Shown here: positions 24,922 through 33,207 of the stretch, in pieces
How the letters are laid out: each line of letters begins with the position of its first letter
How positions within the stretch are numbered: the first letter of the stretch is position 1
Origin: Qipengyuania pelagi
GTDB lineage: Bacteria > Pseudomonadota > Alphaproteobacteria > Sphingomonadales > Sphingomonadaceae
Length of the DNA: 64,000 nucleotides
Reading direction: 5' to 3'
Assembly: GCF_009827295.1 (NCBI RefSeq)
Contig: NZ_WTYD01000001.1
Coordinates: forward strand, 248,001 to 312,000
Notes under the pieces: model-generated
What the model saw: the letters and a program-made list of their open reading frames with translations, nothing else
Databases searched by the model: none
What the model was told of the DNA's origin: nothing
Program-made: the position numbers and the translations under genes

Positions 24922-24960
24922 TGTTACCTTATCGGCAATAGGTAACAGATTAGGTAACCC
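24922..24960. promoter_or_regulatory. Right arm-type integrase sites (three GGTAAC repeats)
   Basis: An inverted copy TGTTACCTTA (24922-24931) is followed by AATAGGTAACA (24938-24946) and TTAGGTAACC (24950-24959). The first two form an inverted repeat CTGTTACC/GGTAACAG. They match the triplet inside the left end. The sites overlap the likely promoter of the integrase operon, which would allow feedback by the integrase. Confidence 0.6.
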
Positions 24961-25054
24961 GGTCCCGGATAATATGCAATAGCTTCGGACGTAGGCGGAC
25001 GCTTTTCTCTCGGCGAGAGACGCCTTCGGACCTTAGCGGATGCTTATCGACCTA

Positions 25055-25100
25055 ACTTCTAATCTTGAGGCAGCAGGTTCGAGTCCTGCCGGGCGCGCCA
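25055..25100 (+). repeat. attR: 46-bp copy of the tRNA-Arg 3' end
   Basis: Identical to 15527-15572. It lacks the 5' half of the tRNA and is not a gene. The copy ends one base before the stop codon of the NUDIX gene (25101-25103), so insertion left that gene intact. Confidence 0.93.
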
Positions 25101-25880
25101 TCAACCCCGCATCGCGCTGTCGAGTATTTCCTCCGTGACCGGATAGCCGGCGTCATCTGGGATGCGCAGGACCGGATGCGGGCCGCTTTTATCGATTTCA
25201 GGCGTGATCGTCCTGACCGGAATCGCCTCGGCATGGGCGCGGGCCTCGTCATAGCTTGCGAATTGGGCGAGCCGTTCGAGGTTGCGCCGAGTCGGGAAGA
25301 TCACCGAAATCTCGCCCCGGTCGGCCATGGCGAGCGCATCCTTGGCGCTGGTCCAGAACAGGCTTGTGTTCTCGGTCTCGTCCACGGCGACGTCCACGGC
25401 ACCCGTGCCCAGATCGGCGAGATAGAAGCGGGTGTCGAAGATCCGGTCATGCGCCAGACCGAGAGGAAGCCAGCGGGCGAAGGGAATCAGCGCGGCGGGA
25501 TCGAGGCTCCAGCCGAAGCTTTCGAGCACCGGCGCCAGCGCGCCCTTTTCCAGCGCCAGCTTGCGCGCGTCGGCGGCGCGGTCCGCATCGATCGTGCCCG
25601 TCAGGCCGAGCGCCAGCCCGGTCTCTTCCAGCGTCTCGCGGATCGCGGCGATGCGGTGCGCCAGTTCGTCATGCTCATCCTCCCCTGCGTCCGGGACCGA
25701 TTGCGCCGCCAGATCGCGGTCCTCGGGATCGACGCGGCCACCCGGGAAGACGGCCATGCCGCCCGCGAAGCGCAATTGCCGGGACCGCACCACCATCAGG
25801 ATCTCGGGTTCGGGCGCGGCCCGTCCCTCGCGGAAGACGACCAGCGTGGCGGCGGGAATCGGATCGGAGGGTGGGGGCAT
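25101..25880 (-). CDS. NUDIX hydrolase (NUDT19-like)
   Basis: 259 aa. The Nudix box runs from FPGGRVDPEDRD to RIAAIRETLEETGLALGL, with an insertion between GG and RETLEETG as in the NUDT19/CoA-diphosphatase group. Substrate is not certain. ATG 25880 is used instead of a TTG at 25916. The stop abuts the element's attR, so before insertion this gene ended against the tRNA-Arg. Confidence 0.85.
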   Translation of the reverse strand: MPPPSDPIPAATLVVFREGRAAPEPEILMVVRSRQLRFAGGMAVFPGGRVDPEDRDLAAQSVPDAGEDEHDELAHRIAAIRETLEETGLALGLTGTIDADRAADARKLALEKGALAPVLESFGWSLDPAALIPFARWLPLGLAHDRIFDTRFYLADLGTGAVDVAVDETENTSLFWTSAKDALAMADRGEISVIFPTRRNLERLAQFASYDEARAHAEAIPVRTITPEIDKSGPHPVLRIPDDAGYPVTEEILDSAMRG

Positions 25881-26108
25881 TAGGGCTTTAGTGCCTGCCG
25901 CGCGCGATTCTGCCAAGCGGGGCGGACCGGTCGATCATGCCGGTGTCGGAAAAATTTACATCGCTTGCGTTTGGTAGCGATGCGTTAACCATCGCAGGGT
26001 TAGGATATTGGTCGAAACGGGGATTTGGCACGTTGTGTGCTAATCTTGGCCTGTCTCAAATGTCTTCGATCAGAAGCGGGCCATTCTGGTTCTTGGCTCG
26101 CTTCCCGC

Positions 26109-26152
26109 AAAAAGAAGCCCCCGCGATTTGGTCGTCGCGGGGGTTTTCTTTT
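26109..26152. terminator. Bidirectional terminator between NUDIX and grxD genes
   Basis: CCCCCGCGA (26118-26126) pairs with TCGCGGGGG (26135-26143), with AAAAAGAAG on the left and TTTTCTTTT on the right. On the minus strand it lies about 24 bp past the grxD stop and ends in CTTCTTTTT, so it terminates the grxD operon. The rest of the 295-bp spacer (25881-26175) holds no readable gene; a TTAACCAT word lies near 25984. Confidence 0.85.
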
Positions 26153-26175
26153 GTCCGGGATATCGGGGAAATCGC

Positions 26176-26505
26176 TCAGGAAGCCTTGGCGACCTGCTTT
26201 TCGTCCATCAGCGCCTGCATTTCACCGGCTTCGAACATCTCCATCATGATGTCGCTGCCGCCGACGAATTCGCCCTTCACATAGAGCTGTGGAATGGTCG
26301 GCCAGTCGGAATAGGCCTTGATCCCCTGGCGGATTTCCATGTCCTGCAACACGTCGACGCTTTCATAGCCGACACCGCAATGGTCGAGGATGGCGACCGC
26401 GCGGCTGGAAAAGCCGCATTGCGGGAAAAGCGGCGTGCCCTTCATGAAAAGCACCACGTCGTTGGAGCCGACAATGTCGGAAATGCGGGCGTTTGCGTCG
26501 GCCAT
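26176..26505 (-). CDS. grxD: Monothiol glutaredoxin, Grx4 type
   Basis: 109 aa. The active-site CGFS lies in [13 protein letters not shown], preceded by VVLFMKGTP and followed by [19 protein letters not shown], the glutathione-binding TVP-like loop. Such proteins carry Fe-S clusters and pair with BolA proteins. ATG 26505 has GAGGA upstream. The bolA gene directly upstream supports a shared Fe-S trafficking role. Confidence 0.95.
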   Translation of the reverse strand: MADANARISDIVGSNDVVLFMKGTPLFPQCGFSSRAVAILDHCGVGYESVDVLQDMEIRQGIKAYSDWPTIPQLYVKGEFVGGSDIMMEMFEAGEMQALMDEKQVAKAS

Positions 26506-26541
26506 GAGACCAGATCCTCGAATAATTGCGTTCAAATCCGG

Positions 26542-26778
26542 TCAGGACGTGGGGGCTTGCGTGGTCAGTTGCAAGGCGTGGAGTTCGCCGCCCATGCGCG
26601 TGCCGAGGGCCTCGTAGACGAGCTTGTGCTGCTGGACCCGGCTCTTGCCCGCGAAAGCGGGGCTGACGACATGGGCGGCGTAATGATCGCCGTCGCCTGC
26701 CAGATCGCGGATCGTGACTTCGGCGTCGGGGAGGCCTTCGCGGATCAGCCGCTCGATTTCGTCTGCTGCCATCGGCAT
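26542..26778 (-). CDS. bolA: BolA/IbaG family protein
   Basis: 78 aa. Core sequence VTIRDLAGDGDHYAAHVVSP, FAGKSRVQQHKLVYEALG and a C-terminal HALQLTT match BolA proteins, including the conserved His that helps bind a shared Fe-S cluster with a monothiol glutaredoxin. Two ATGs (26778, 26772) are possible; the first has AGG at suitable spacing. It lies 4 bp after the zeta-subunit gene and 36 bp before grxD. Confidence 0.93.
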   Translation of the reverse strand: MPMAADEIERLIREGLPDAEVTIRDLAGDGDHYAAHVVSPAFAGKSRVQQHKLVYEALGTRMGGELHALQLTTQAPTS

Positions 26779-26782
26779 CGGA

Positions 26783-27118
26783 TCAGACCTGACCGTCGCG
26801 CGCTTCGCCCATGAACTGGCGGCGCGCCTCGACACTGCATTCGCTCAGCTTGGCGCGGATATCGGCTTCGCTGACATCGCAGTCGGCGGCGGTCAGATCG
26901 CCGAGCAGCTTGCGGACCACGTCCTCGTCACCGGCTTCCTCGAAATCGGCCTGGACGACGGCCTTTTTATAGGCGTCGGTTTCTTCCTCGCTTAGATTCA
27001 TCAGGCCCGCCGCCCATTCGCCGAGCAGGCGGTTGCGACGCGCGGCGATCTTGAAGGCGTTTTCCTCGTCAAAGGCGAACTTGGCTTCCTCGCCGCGCTC
27101 ACGATCCTTGAAGTCCAT
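26783..27118 (-). CDS. ATPase inhibitor subunit zeta (DUF1476)
   Basis: 111 aa. DFKDRERGEEAKFAFDEENA, KIAARRNRLLGEWAAGLM and AVVQADFEEAGDEDVVRKLL are the hallmark of DUF1476, identified in Paracoccus as the zeta inhibitor of the F1Fo-ATPase. It is restricted to alphaproteobacteria. ATG 27118 has AGAGGA 8 nt upstream. Confidence 0.93.
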   Translation of the reverse strand: MDFKDRERGEEAKFAFDEENAFKIAARRNRLLGEWAAGLMNLSEEETDAYKKAVVQADFEEAGDEDVVRKLLGDLTAADCDVSEADIRAKLSECSVEARRQFMGEARDGQV

Positions 27119-27202
27119 AATCCGTATCCTCTGGAAAAAAACAGGTCGCCGCGCAGATAGGCGCGCCTTGAGGCGCGGGCAAGCCGGTCGCGGCGCCAAG
27201 CG

Positions 27203-28198
27203 CTACATCGTGACGACCAGCTTGCCGATCGCGCTGCGGCTTTCGAGCTTGGCGATCGCCTCATGCGCCTTGTCGAGCGGATAGGTCTCGCTGATCAGCG
27301 GGGCGATCTTTCCGTCCTGCCAGAGCTGGAAGAGTTCGGCGATGTTGGCGGCGTTCTTCTCCGGCTCACGCGCGGTGAAGGCGCCCCAGAACACGCCGCG
27401 AATGTCGCAGCTTTTGAGGAGCGTCAGGTTGAGCGGCATCTTGGCGATCCCTGCGGGGAAGCCGATGACGAGGAAGCGTCCCTCCCACGCGATCGCGCGC
27501 AGGGCCGGTTCGGAATAATCGCCGCCCACGATATCGTAGACGATATCCGCCCCGTTCGGGCCGACCGCCTCCTTGAACTGCTGGGCGAGCGCCTTCGACT
27601 GGTCCTTGTCGAAGGGTGCGCGGGGGTAGATGACGATCTCGTCGGCACCGGCCTTCTTCGCGACCTCGCCCTTTTCCTGCGTGGAGACGGCGGCGACCAC
27701 GCGCGCACCATAGGCCTTGGCGAGTTCCACCGCCGAAAGGCCCACGCCGCCCGCCGCGCCGAGCACCAGCACGGTTTCGCCAGCCTTGATGTCGCCGCGA
27801 TCCTTGAGGCCGTGAATGGTCGTCCCGTAGGTCATCAGCAGCGCGCTCGCCTGCACGAGGTCGATCCCCTCGGGCACTTTGAAGAGCCGCGCCGCGGGCA
27901 CCACGACCTGTTCGCGCAGGCCCCCTGCGCCGATCCCGGCAATCACCCGGTCACCGACCTGCCAGCCCGACACGCCTTCGCCGAGCGCGGCCACCGTCCC
28001 CGAAATCTCGCCGCCGGGCGAGAAGGGGCGGGGCGGCTTCATCTGGTACATATCCTTGATGATAAGGCTGTCGGGAAAATTGATCGCGCACGCCGCGACC
28101 TCGATCAGCACCTCGCCCTGGTCGGGCGTGGGACTGTCCAGATCCTCGACCACGAGGGTGTCGGGTCCGCCGACTTCTTTCGACAGGACTGCTTTCAT
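27203..28198 (-). CDS. NADPH:quinone oxidoreductase-like, zinc-free MDR family
   Basis: 331 aa. ACAINFPDSLIIKDMYQMKP, PGGEISGTVAALGEGV, the nucleotide-binding ETVLVLGAAGGVGLSAVELA and GDYSEPALRAIAWEGRFLVI are typical of quinone oxidoreductases of the medium-chain dehydrogenase family that lack catalytic zinc. AGGAGAG precedes the start. It sits between leuD and the zeta-subunit gene on the same strand. Confidence 0.9.
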   Translation of the reverse strand: MKAVLSKEVGGPDTLVVEDLDSPTPDQGEVLIEVAACAINFPDSLIIKDMYQMKPPRPFSPGGEISGTVAALGEGVSGWQVGDRVIAGIGAGGLREQVVVPAARLFKVPEGIDLVQASALLMTYGTTIHGLKDRGDIKAGETVLVLGAAGGVGLSAVELAKAYGARVVAAVSTQEKGEVAKKAGADEIVIYPRAPFDKDQSKALAQQFKEAVGPNGADIVYDIVGGDYSEPALRAIAWEGRFLVIGFPAGIAKMPLNLTLLKSCDIRGVFWGAFTAREPEKNAANIAELFQLWQDGKIAPLISETYPLDKAHEAIAKLESRSAIGKLVVTM

Positions 28199-28236
28199 GG
28201 CGGCTCTCTCCTAGATTTTTTAGTTTTTCTGTAGGT

Positions 28237-28845
28237 CTATGGGGCGTTTGCGACCAGCGGACGATCCAGCCAGGGAAGGTCCTGCGCACGCCCCGCTTCG
28301 TGATGCGTGATCGCATCCGCGCTGGCGAGCGTCAGGCCGATCTCGTCCAGCCCCTCCAGCAGGCAGCGCTTGCGAAACGGGTCCACATCGAAGGCGAAAC
28401 GGTCCTGAAACGGGGTCGTAACGACCTGGTTCTCGAGATCGATCGTGATCGGGTGGGTCTGCGCTACCTCGAGCAGGCGATCGACCTGATCCTGCGGCAG
28501 TTCGACCGCGAGAATCCCGTTCTTGAAGGCATTGCCTGAAAAGATGTCGGAAAAGCTGGGCGCGATCACCGCGGTCAGCCCCATGTCGAGCATCGCCCAG
28601 GCGGCGTGTTCGCGGCTCGACCCGCAGCCGAAATTATCGCCCGCGATCAGGATGGGCGCGCCTGCGAAATCCTCCACGTCGAAGGGGTTTCCGGGCGCCT
28701 GGCGGATGGTTTCGAACGCGCCTTTGCCCAGGCCTTCGCGGGTGACCGTCTTGAGCCAGTGCGCGGGGATGATGACGTCGGTGTCGACGTTCTTGAGGCC
28801 CAGCGGAATGGCGCGACCGTGGATGGTGGAAACGGCGCGCATCAA
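28237..28845 (-). CDS. leuD: 3-isopropylmalate dehydratase small subunit
   Basis: 202 aa. [40 protein letters not shown] and the following [19 protein letters not shown] are the aconitase swivelling-domain signatures. It forms the leucine-pathway isomerase with LeuC. Its start overlaps the stop of the intervening 54-aa gene by 4 bp. Confidence 0.96.
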   Translation of the reverse strand: MMRAVSTIHGRAIPLGLKNVDTDVIIPAHWLKTVTREGLGKGAFETIRQAPGNPFDVEDFAGAPILIAGDNFGCGSSREHAAWAMLDMGLTAVIAPSFSDIFSGNAFKNGILAVELPQDQVDRLLEVAQTHPITIDLENQVVTTPFQDRFAFDVDPFRKRCLLEGLDEIGLTLASADAITHHEAGRAQDLPWLDRPLVANAP

Positions 28846-29006
28846 TCGGTTTCGGGCGCTTCCCCGGAAGGGATCGGACCCGGCTGGTGTGGTTTGTTGC
28901 GATCGGACTTCTGCTTGCGCTTGCCTGCATAGAGCAGGGCGGCGGCGATGGCGGCGGAGCCGATCGCGCCTGCGATGGCGGCGGTGGATTTGGGAAGTTT
29001 GCTCAT
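28842..29006 (-). CDS. Small single-helix membrane peptide between leuC and leuD
   Basis: 54 aa: [20 protein letters not shown], a hydrophobic helix, then a basic KRKQKSDRN stretch and a Pro-rich tail. It overlaps leuD by ATGA and lies about 50 bp after leuC. The Shine-Dalgarno is weak. Short peptides of this kind are annotated in sphingomonad leu operons without known function; an isomerase activity is very unlikely for this sequence. Confidence 0.65.
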   Translation of the reverse strand: MSKLPKSTAAIAGAIGSAAIAAALLYAGKRKQKSDRNKPHQPGPIPSGEAPETD

Positions 29007-29056
29007 GCGGGTCTCATGCGGAAGGGTAAGGGGGCTGGCAAGATCAAAGGGCCGAT

Positions 29057-30499
29057 TTACAGCTGGCGCACATCCGCGATCCGGCCCGTCACCGCGGCAG
29101 CGGCGGCCATGGCCGGGCTCATCAGATGGGTGCGCGCGCCGGGGCCCTGGCGGCCGACGAAATTGCGGTTCGAGGTGCTGGCGCAGCGTTCGCCCGGCGG
29201 TACCTTGTCGGGGTTCATGGCGAGGCAGGCCGAACAGCCCGGCTCGCGCCATTCGAACCCGGCGTCGGTGAAGACCTTGTCGAGGCCTTCCTCTTCCGCC
29301 TGGCGCTTGACGAGGCCCGATCCCGGCACCGCGATGGCCCAGCGCACATTGGCCGCCTTGGTCCGCCCGCGCAGCACCTCGGCAGCGGCGCGCAGATCCT
29401 CGATCCGGCTGTTGGTGCAGCTGCCGATGAACACGTTCTCGATTGCCACGTCCGCAATCGGCGTTCCCGGTTCGAGACCCATGTAATCGAGGCTCTTGCG
29501 CGCGGCGGCCTGCTTGGACGGGTCGGCGAAGCTGTCGGGCGCGGGCACGCTGCCGCCCACCGCCACCACGTCTTCGGGGCTGGTTCCCCAGCTGACCGTG
29601 GGTTCGACATCGGCGGCGTCGATCACGACCGATTTGTCGAACACCGCGCCCTCGTCCGTGCGGAGCGAGCGCCACCATGCGACCGCGCGATCCCAGGCTT
29701 CGCCCTGCGGGGCGTAGTGACGGCCCTTGAGATAGGAAAAGACGGTCTCGTCGGGCGCGATCAGGCCGGCACGCGCGCCGCCTTCGATCGACATGTTGCA
29801 GACCGTCAGCCGCCCTTCGACGCTCATCCGTTCGAACACGTCCCCACGATATTCGATCACATGGCCCGTCCCGCCGCCCGTGCCGATCACGCCGATGATG
29901 TGCAGGATCAGGTCCTTTGGCGTGACACCGGGTCCGAGTTTGCCCTCGACGCGGATTTCCATCGTCTTCGAGCGACGCAATTGCAGCGTCTGGGTCGCCA
30001 GCACGTGTTCGACCTCGCTGGTGCCGATCCCGAAGGCGAGCGCGCCGACCCCGCCATGGGCGGCGGTGTGCGAATCGCCGCACACGATCGTCGCGCCGGG
30101 AAGCGAGAAGCCCTGTTCCGGGCCGACGACGTGGACGATCCCCTGTTCGGGCGCGACCGCGTCGATATAGCGGATGCCGAAGGCGGGTGCGTTGCGCTCC
30201 AGCGCGGCGAGCTGCGCGGCGCTCTGCGGATCCTCGATGGGAAGCCGTGCCCCGTTGGGCGCGAGGCGTGCGGTGGTCGGCAGGTTGTGGTCGGGCACGG
30301 CCAGCGTCAGGTCGGGCCTGCGCACAGTGCGCCCGGCGAGGCGCAGCGCCTCGAACGCCTGCGGGCTGGTGACTTCGTGGACGAGATGCCGGTCGATATA
30401 GACGAGGCAGGTATCGTCCGAGGCGGGATCGTCGGGCTGCGCCACGACATGGGCGTCCCAGATCTTTTCGTAGAGGGTGCGGGGGCGGCTGGCCATCAT
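29057..30499 (-). CDS. leuC: 3-isopropylmalate dehydratase large subunit
   Basis: 480 aa. [47 protein letters not shown] and the 4Fe-4S cysteines in [13 protein letters not shown] (near residue 361) and [13 protein letters not shown] (near 421 and 424) identify LeuC. It isomerises 2-isopropylmalate in leucine synthesis. ATG 30499 or 30496 could be the start; neither has a strong Shine-Dalgarno. Confidence 0.96.
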   Translation of the reverse strand: MMASRPRTLYEKIWDAHVVAQPDDPASDDTCLVYIDRHLVHEVTSPQAFEALRLAGRTVRRPDLTLAVPDHNLPTTARLAPNGARLPIEDPQSAAQLAALERNAPAFGIRYIDAVAPEQGIVHVVGPEQGFSLPGATIVCGDSHTAAHGGVGALAFGIGTSEVEHVLATQTLQLRRSKTMEIRVEGKLGPGVTPKDLILHIIGVIGTGGGTGHVIEYRGDVFERMSVEGRLTVCNMSIEGGARAGLIAPDETVFSYLKGRHYAPQGEAWDRAVAWWRSLRTDEGAVFDKSVVIDAADVEPTVSWGTSPEDVVAVGGSVPAPDSFADPSKQAAARKSLDYMGLEPGTPIADVAIENVFIGSCTNSRIEDLRAAAEVLRGRTKAANVRWAIAVPGSGLVKRQAEEEGLDKVFTDAGFEWREPGCSACLAMNPDKVPPGERCASTSNRNFVGRQGPGARTHLMSPAMAAAAAVTGRIADVRQL

Positions 30500-30610
30500 G
30501 AGGCTTTTTCTGCGGCAGCCTCGCCCCGCGCGCAAGGCACCAGCGCCCTTCCTCGCAATGGCTTTACGAATGTCATGGAAAGGTAAGGTTTAATGCGCTA
30601 ACTGACACAT

Positions 30611-31033
30611 ATGTCAGCAAAGCCCTTCAGCCATCCGATTACCGTCCAACCCGAAGACATCGACTTCATGGGCCATGTCAACAATGCCCGCTATCTCGGC
30701 TGGGTGCAGGACACGGTGCTCGCCCATTGGCAGAAACTCGCGCCTGCCGAAGAGGTCGCGAGCAAGGCGTGGGTCGCGCTGAAGCACGAGATCACATATC
30801 GCCGCCCCGCTTTCCTGCATGACGCGGTGATCGCCGAAACCGTGCTGGAAAAGATCGCGGGCGCCCGTTCGTTCTACAACACGGTCATCCGCCGGGGCGA
30901 GGAAGTGCTGGCCGAGGTGCAGAGCATGTGGTGCTGCCTCGACAGCGAAACGCATCGCCCGGCGCGCATCAGCCGCCATGTGGCGGAAACCTTTTTCGGA
31001 ATGCCGGCCAAGGCGAAGACCACCGGGGCCTGA
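30611..31033 (+). CDS. Acyl-CoA thioesterase, 4HBT/YbgC-like
   Basis: 140 aa hot-dog fold protein. VQPEDIDFMGHVNNARYLGW contains the D-x-x-x-H-V-N-N catalytic pattern of 4-hydroxybenzoyl-CoA thioesterase relatives. It is divergent from leuC. The 3' end overlaps a 15-bp tandem repeat. Substrate unknown. Confidence 0.88.
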   Translation: MSAKPFSHPITVQPEDIDFMGHVNNARYLGWVQDTVLAHWQKLAPAEEVASKAWVALKHEITYRRPAFLHDAVIAETVLEKIAGARSFYNTVIRRGEEVLAEVQSMWCCLDSETHRPARISRHVAETFFGMPAKAKTTGA

Positions 31034-31060
31034 CGCCCAAGGGCCTGACGCGCAAGGGCT
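31026..31060 (+). repeat. 15-bp tandem repeat before crtW
   Basis: GGGCCTGACGCCCAA, GGGCCTGACGCGCAA and a partial third GGGCTTGG lie across the thioesterase stop and into the spacer before crtW. A GC-rich hairpin CCCGGGCC follows. It may arise by slippage and could affect read-through into crtW. Confidence 0.55.
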
Positions 31061-31117
31061 TGGCACCCGGGCCCTGAATGTTTTGCGCTTGAAGGGGCGC
31101 GGCCCTATATCCGCGCC

Positions 31118-31900
31118 ATGCGAAGCCGGACCGAGACAGACATCGCGCCCACCGGGCGGCGACAGCAGGCGGCGACGGGGCTATTCCTGACAGCAGCGAT
31201 ATTCGCCGCGTGGCTGGCGCTGCATCTCTATGGGATGTTCGGTTTCGTCCTGAGCTGGAGCAGCCTGCCGCTCGCCCTGATCCTCGCGGTGCTGCTTTGC
31301 TGGCTCTCGGTCGGGATGTTCATCGCCAGCCATGATGCCATGCACGGATCGCTGGTGCCCGGCGGCGGGGCGATCAACGATTGGGTCGGGGGCTTCCTCC
31401 TGTTCGTCTATGCGGGCTTCGGCTGGAAGCGGATGCGCGCGGCGCATTTTGCGCACCATACGGCCCCCGGCACGGCGGGCGACCCCGATTTCAGCGTCGA
31501 TCATCCCACGAGGTTCTGGCCGTGGTATGCGGTGTTCCTGCGCCGGTATTTCGGCTGGCAGTCGATAGCCTTCGTCGGCACGGTGGTAACGGTCTATTGG
31601 CTGGTCGCGGGCGTGCCGGTCGTCAATATCGTAATCCTCTACGGACTGCCCGCGATCGCTTCCTCGCTCCAGCTGTTTTACTTCGGGACCTATCGGCCCC
31701 ACCGCCATGACGCGGACGGCTTCAGCGACCGACACAATGCGCGCAGCGACGATCTGGGCACGCTCGCCTCGCTGGCGTCGTGTTTCCATTTCGGGTATCA
31801 TCACGAACACCATCGCGCGCCGCATATCCCATGGTGGGGCCTGCCCGCCGCGCGTCGCGCGCTGATCGAACGAGACCGCCTTCAAGAGACCCGCCCGTGA
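31118..31900 (+). CDS. crtW: Beta-carotene 4-ketolase
   Basis: 260 aa membrane di-iron oxygenase. Histidine boxes ASHDAMHGSL, RAAHFAHHTAPGT and HFGYHHEHHRAPHIPWW, with four hydrophobic segments, match CrtW. It adds keto groups to beta-ionone rings. The stop overlaps the crtZ start (GTGA), and the two genes together can make astaxanthin-type ketocarotenoids. The crtE, crtB, crtI and crtY genes are elsewhere. Confidence 0.95.
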   Translation: MRSRTETDIAPTGRRQQAATGLFLTAAIFAAWLALHLYGMFGFVLSWSSLPLALILAVLLCWLSVGMFIASHDAMHGSLVPGGGAINDWVGGFLLFVYAGFGWKRMRAAHFAHHTAPGTAGDPDFSVDHPTRFWPWYAVFLRRYFGWQSIAFVGTVVTVYWLVAGVPVVNIVILYGLPAIASSLQLFYFGTYRPHRHDADGFSDRHNARSDDLGTLASLASCFHFGYHHEHHRAPHIPWWGLPAARRALIERDRLQETRP

Positions 31901-32409
31901 GCCTTCCCGCCATTCTCCTCACCATAGTCCTGTCGATCGTCGGCATGGAGATCTTCGCCTGGTGGGCGCACAAATACGTGATGCACGGCTGGGGCTGGGG
32001 GTGGCACCGCGACCATCACGAACCGCACGACAACGCGCTGGAGAAGAACGATCTCTACGCGGTCACCTTCGGGACGATCGTGTTCATAATGTTCGCGGTG
32101 GGATATTTCGTGTCCGAACTGCTGTGGTGGATCGCCTTCGGGATCACCTGCTACGGCCTGATCTATACCATCGTCCATGACGGGCTGGTGCATCAGCGCT
32201 ATTTCAAATGGGTGCCCAAGAGCGGCTATGCCAAGCGGCTGGTGCAGGCGCACAAGCTGCATCATGCGACGATCGGCAAGGAAGGCGGGGTCAGCTTCGG
32301 TTTCGTCTTCGCGGGCCATCCGGCGAAGCTGAAGGCCGAATTGAAGCGCCAGCGCGAAGCGGGCGTGGCGGTGGTGCGCGACAGCGCGGGGATCGACAGG
32401 GTCCGCTAG
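31897..32409 (+). CDS. crtZ: Beta-carotene 3-hydroxylase
   Basis: 170 aa from GTG 31897, which overlaps the crtW stop. Histidine motifs are AHKYVMHGWGWGWHRDHHEP, IVHDGLVHQRYF and QAHKLHHATIG, and there are membrane helices at LLTIVLSIVGMEIFAWW and FGTIVFIMFAVGYFV. CrtZ hydroxylates carotenoid rings at C3. A longer frame with an upstream ATG at 31780 lies inside crtW and is rejected. Confidence 0.95.
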   Translation: MSLPAILLTIVLSIVGMEIFAWWAHKYVMHGWGWGWHRDHHEPHDNALEKNDLYAVTFGTIVFIMFAVGYFVSELLWWIAFGITCYGLIYTIVHDGLVHQRYFKWVPKSGYAKRLVQAHKLHHATIGKEGGVSFGFVFAGHPAKLKAELKRQREAGVAVVRDSAGIDRVR

Positions 32410-32412
32410 ACC

Positions 32413-32760
32413 CTATTCAGGGCGGGTGGCGATCCAGCTGCCGGTGATTGCCAGCACGGCGATCGAAATCCAGTGATAGGGCGCACCCAGCGTCCACCAG
32501 GTCAGCACCGCGCCCGCCACCAGCGAGGCGATCGCCAGGTATTTCGCGCGCCGCCCGATCGCGCGCCGCGCCCGCCAGTCGCGGATCGGCGGGCCCCAGC
32601 GAGGATGGTCGAGCAAGCGTTTCTCCCAGACGGGATTACCGCGCGCGAACAGGAAGGCGGCGAGCAGCAGGAAGGGGACGGTGGGGAGCAGGGGCAGGAA
32701 TGCGCCGATTATGCCGAGGCCCAGGCTGACGAGACCGAGCGCGAGATAGAGGCGGCGCAT
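32413..32760 (-). CDS. YbaN/DUF454 inner-membrane protein
   Basis: 115 aa. LGLVSLGLGIIGAFLPLLPT and VPFLLLAAFLFARGNPVWEK, then WRARRAIGRRAKYLAIASLV, match the DUF454 family of small inner-membrane proteins. Function unknown. It lies 18 bp after sufE on the same strand. Confidence 0.88.
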   Translation of the reverse strand: MRRLYLALGLVSLGLGIIGAFLPLLPTVPFLLLAAFLFARGNPVWEKRLLDHPRWGPPIRDWRARRAIGRRAKYLAIASLVAGAVLTWWTLGAPYHWISIAVLAITGSWIATRPE

Positions 32761-32778
32761 GGCGCGCTTGCGGCGCGC

Positions 32779-33183
32779 TCAGGAAGCGAGCCGCGCGGCG
32801 TGTTCCTGCACGAGGGCGATCATATTGGGCACGCCCTGGGTCCGATTGCTCGAGAGCTGGTTCCTGAGATCGAACGGGGCGAGCGCTTCGGCGACGTCCA
32901 TCCTGGCGACTTCGCTGGCGGGCCTGTCCTGCACCGCCGCGACCACGAGCGCGACGATCCCCTTGGTGATCGCGGCATTGCTGTCGGCGAGGAAATGCAG
33001 CTTCCCCGCATCGCCGGTGGGATAGACCCATACCGCCGCCGAACAGCCGCGCACCAGAGTCGCGTCGGTCTTCAACGCATCGGGCATGGGTTCGAGATCG
33101 CGACCCAGCTCGATCAGCAGGCGATAGCGTTCGTCGCCTTCGAGAAATTCGTATTCTTCGGCAATGTCATCGAGTGAGCGCAT
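32779..33183 (-). CDS. sufE: SufE-type cysteine desulfuration protein
   Basis: 134 aa. The persulfide-accepting cysteine lies in TLVRGCSAAVWVYP, flanked by DIAEEYEFLEGDERYRLLIE and LSSNRTQGVPNMI, as in SufE. It accepts sulfur from SufS for Fe-S cluster assembly. No suf cluster is beside it here; ybaN follows. Confidence 0.93.
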   Translation of the reverse strand: MRSLDDIAEEYEFLEGDERYRLLIELGRDLEPMPDALKTDATLVRGCSAAVWVYPTGDAGKLHFLADSNAAITKGIVALVVAAVQDRPASEVARMDVAEALAPFDLRNQLSSNRTQGVPNMIALVQEHAARLAS

Positions 33184-33207
33184 GAGCCGCCATCTAGGCG
33201 CTTCGCG

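Larger units (their letters stand above)
15527..25100. mobile_element. Integrated satellite/prophage-like element in tRNA-Arg(TCT)
   Basis: The segment is flanked by perfect 46-bp direct repeats: the tRNA 3' half at 15527-15572 and a copy at 25055-25100. Inside are a tyrosine integrase, AlpA regulator, RepA-like ATPase, small terminase, HK97-type capsid protein and other phage-like genes, nearly all on the minus strand, plus one oppositely oriented defence-like gene next to the tRNA. No large terminase, portal, protease or lysis gene is recognised. Several genes are less GC-rich than their neighbours. This is either a phage satellite or a reduced prophage. Confidence 0.92.

Noticed and set aside
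25055..25100. Second tRNA-Arg gene
   Set aside because: Only the 3' half is present, with no D-arm or 5' acceptor strand; it is the attR copy.
25917..26117. Small RNA ending at the bidirectional terminator
   Set aside because: No promoter or conserved RNA motif could be pointed out, and the hairpin is already explained as the grxD terminator.
28842..30083. 413-codon minus-strand frame covering leuC
   Set aside because: Only its last 54 codons, from ATG 29006, look like natural protein; the rest is an out-of-frame reading of leuC.
31780..31896. Upstream ATG extending CrtZ by 39 residues
   Set aside because: It lies within crtW and adds Arg/Pro-rich sequence; GTG 31897 gives the normal CrtZ start and a coupled overlap.
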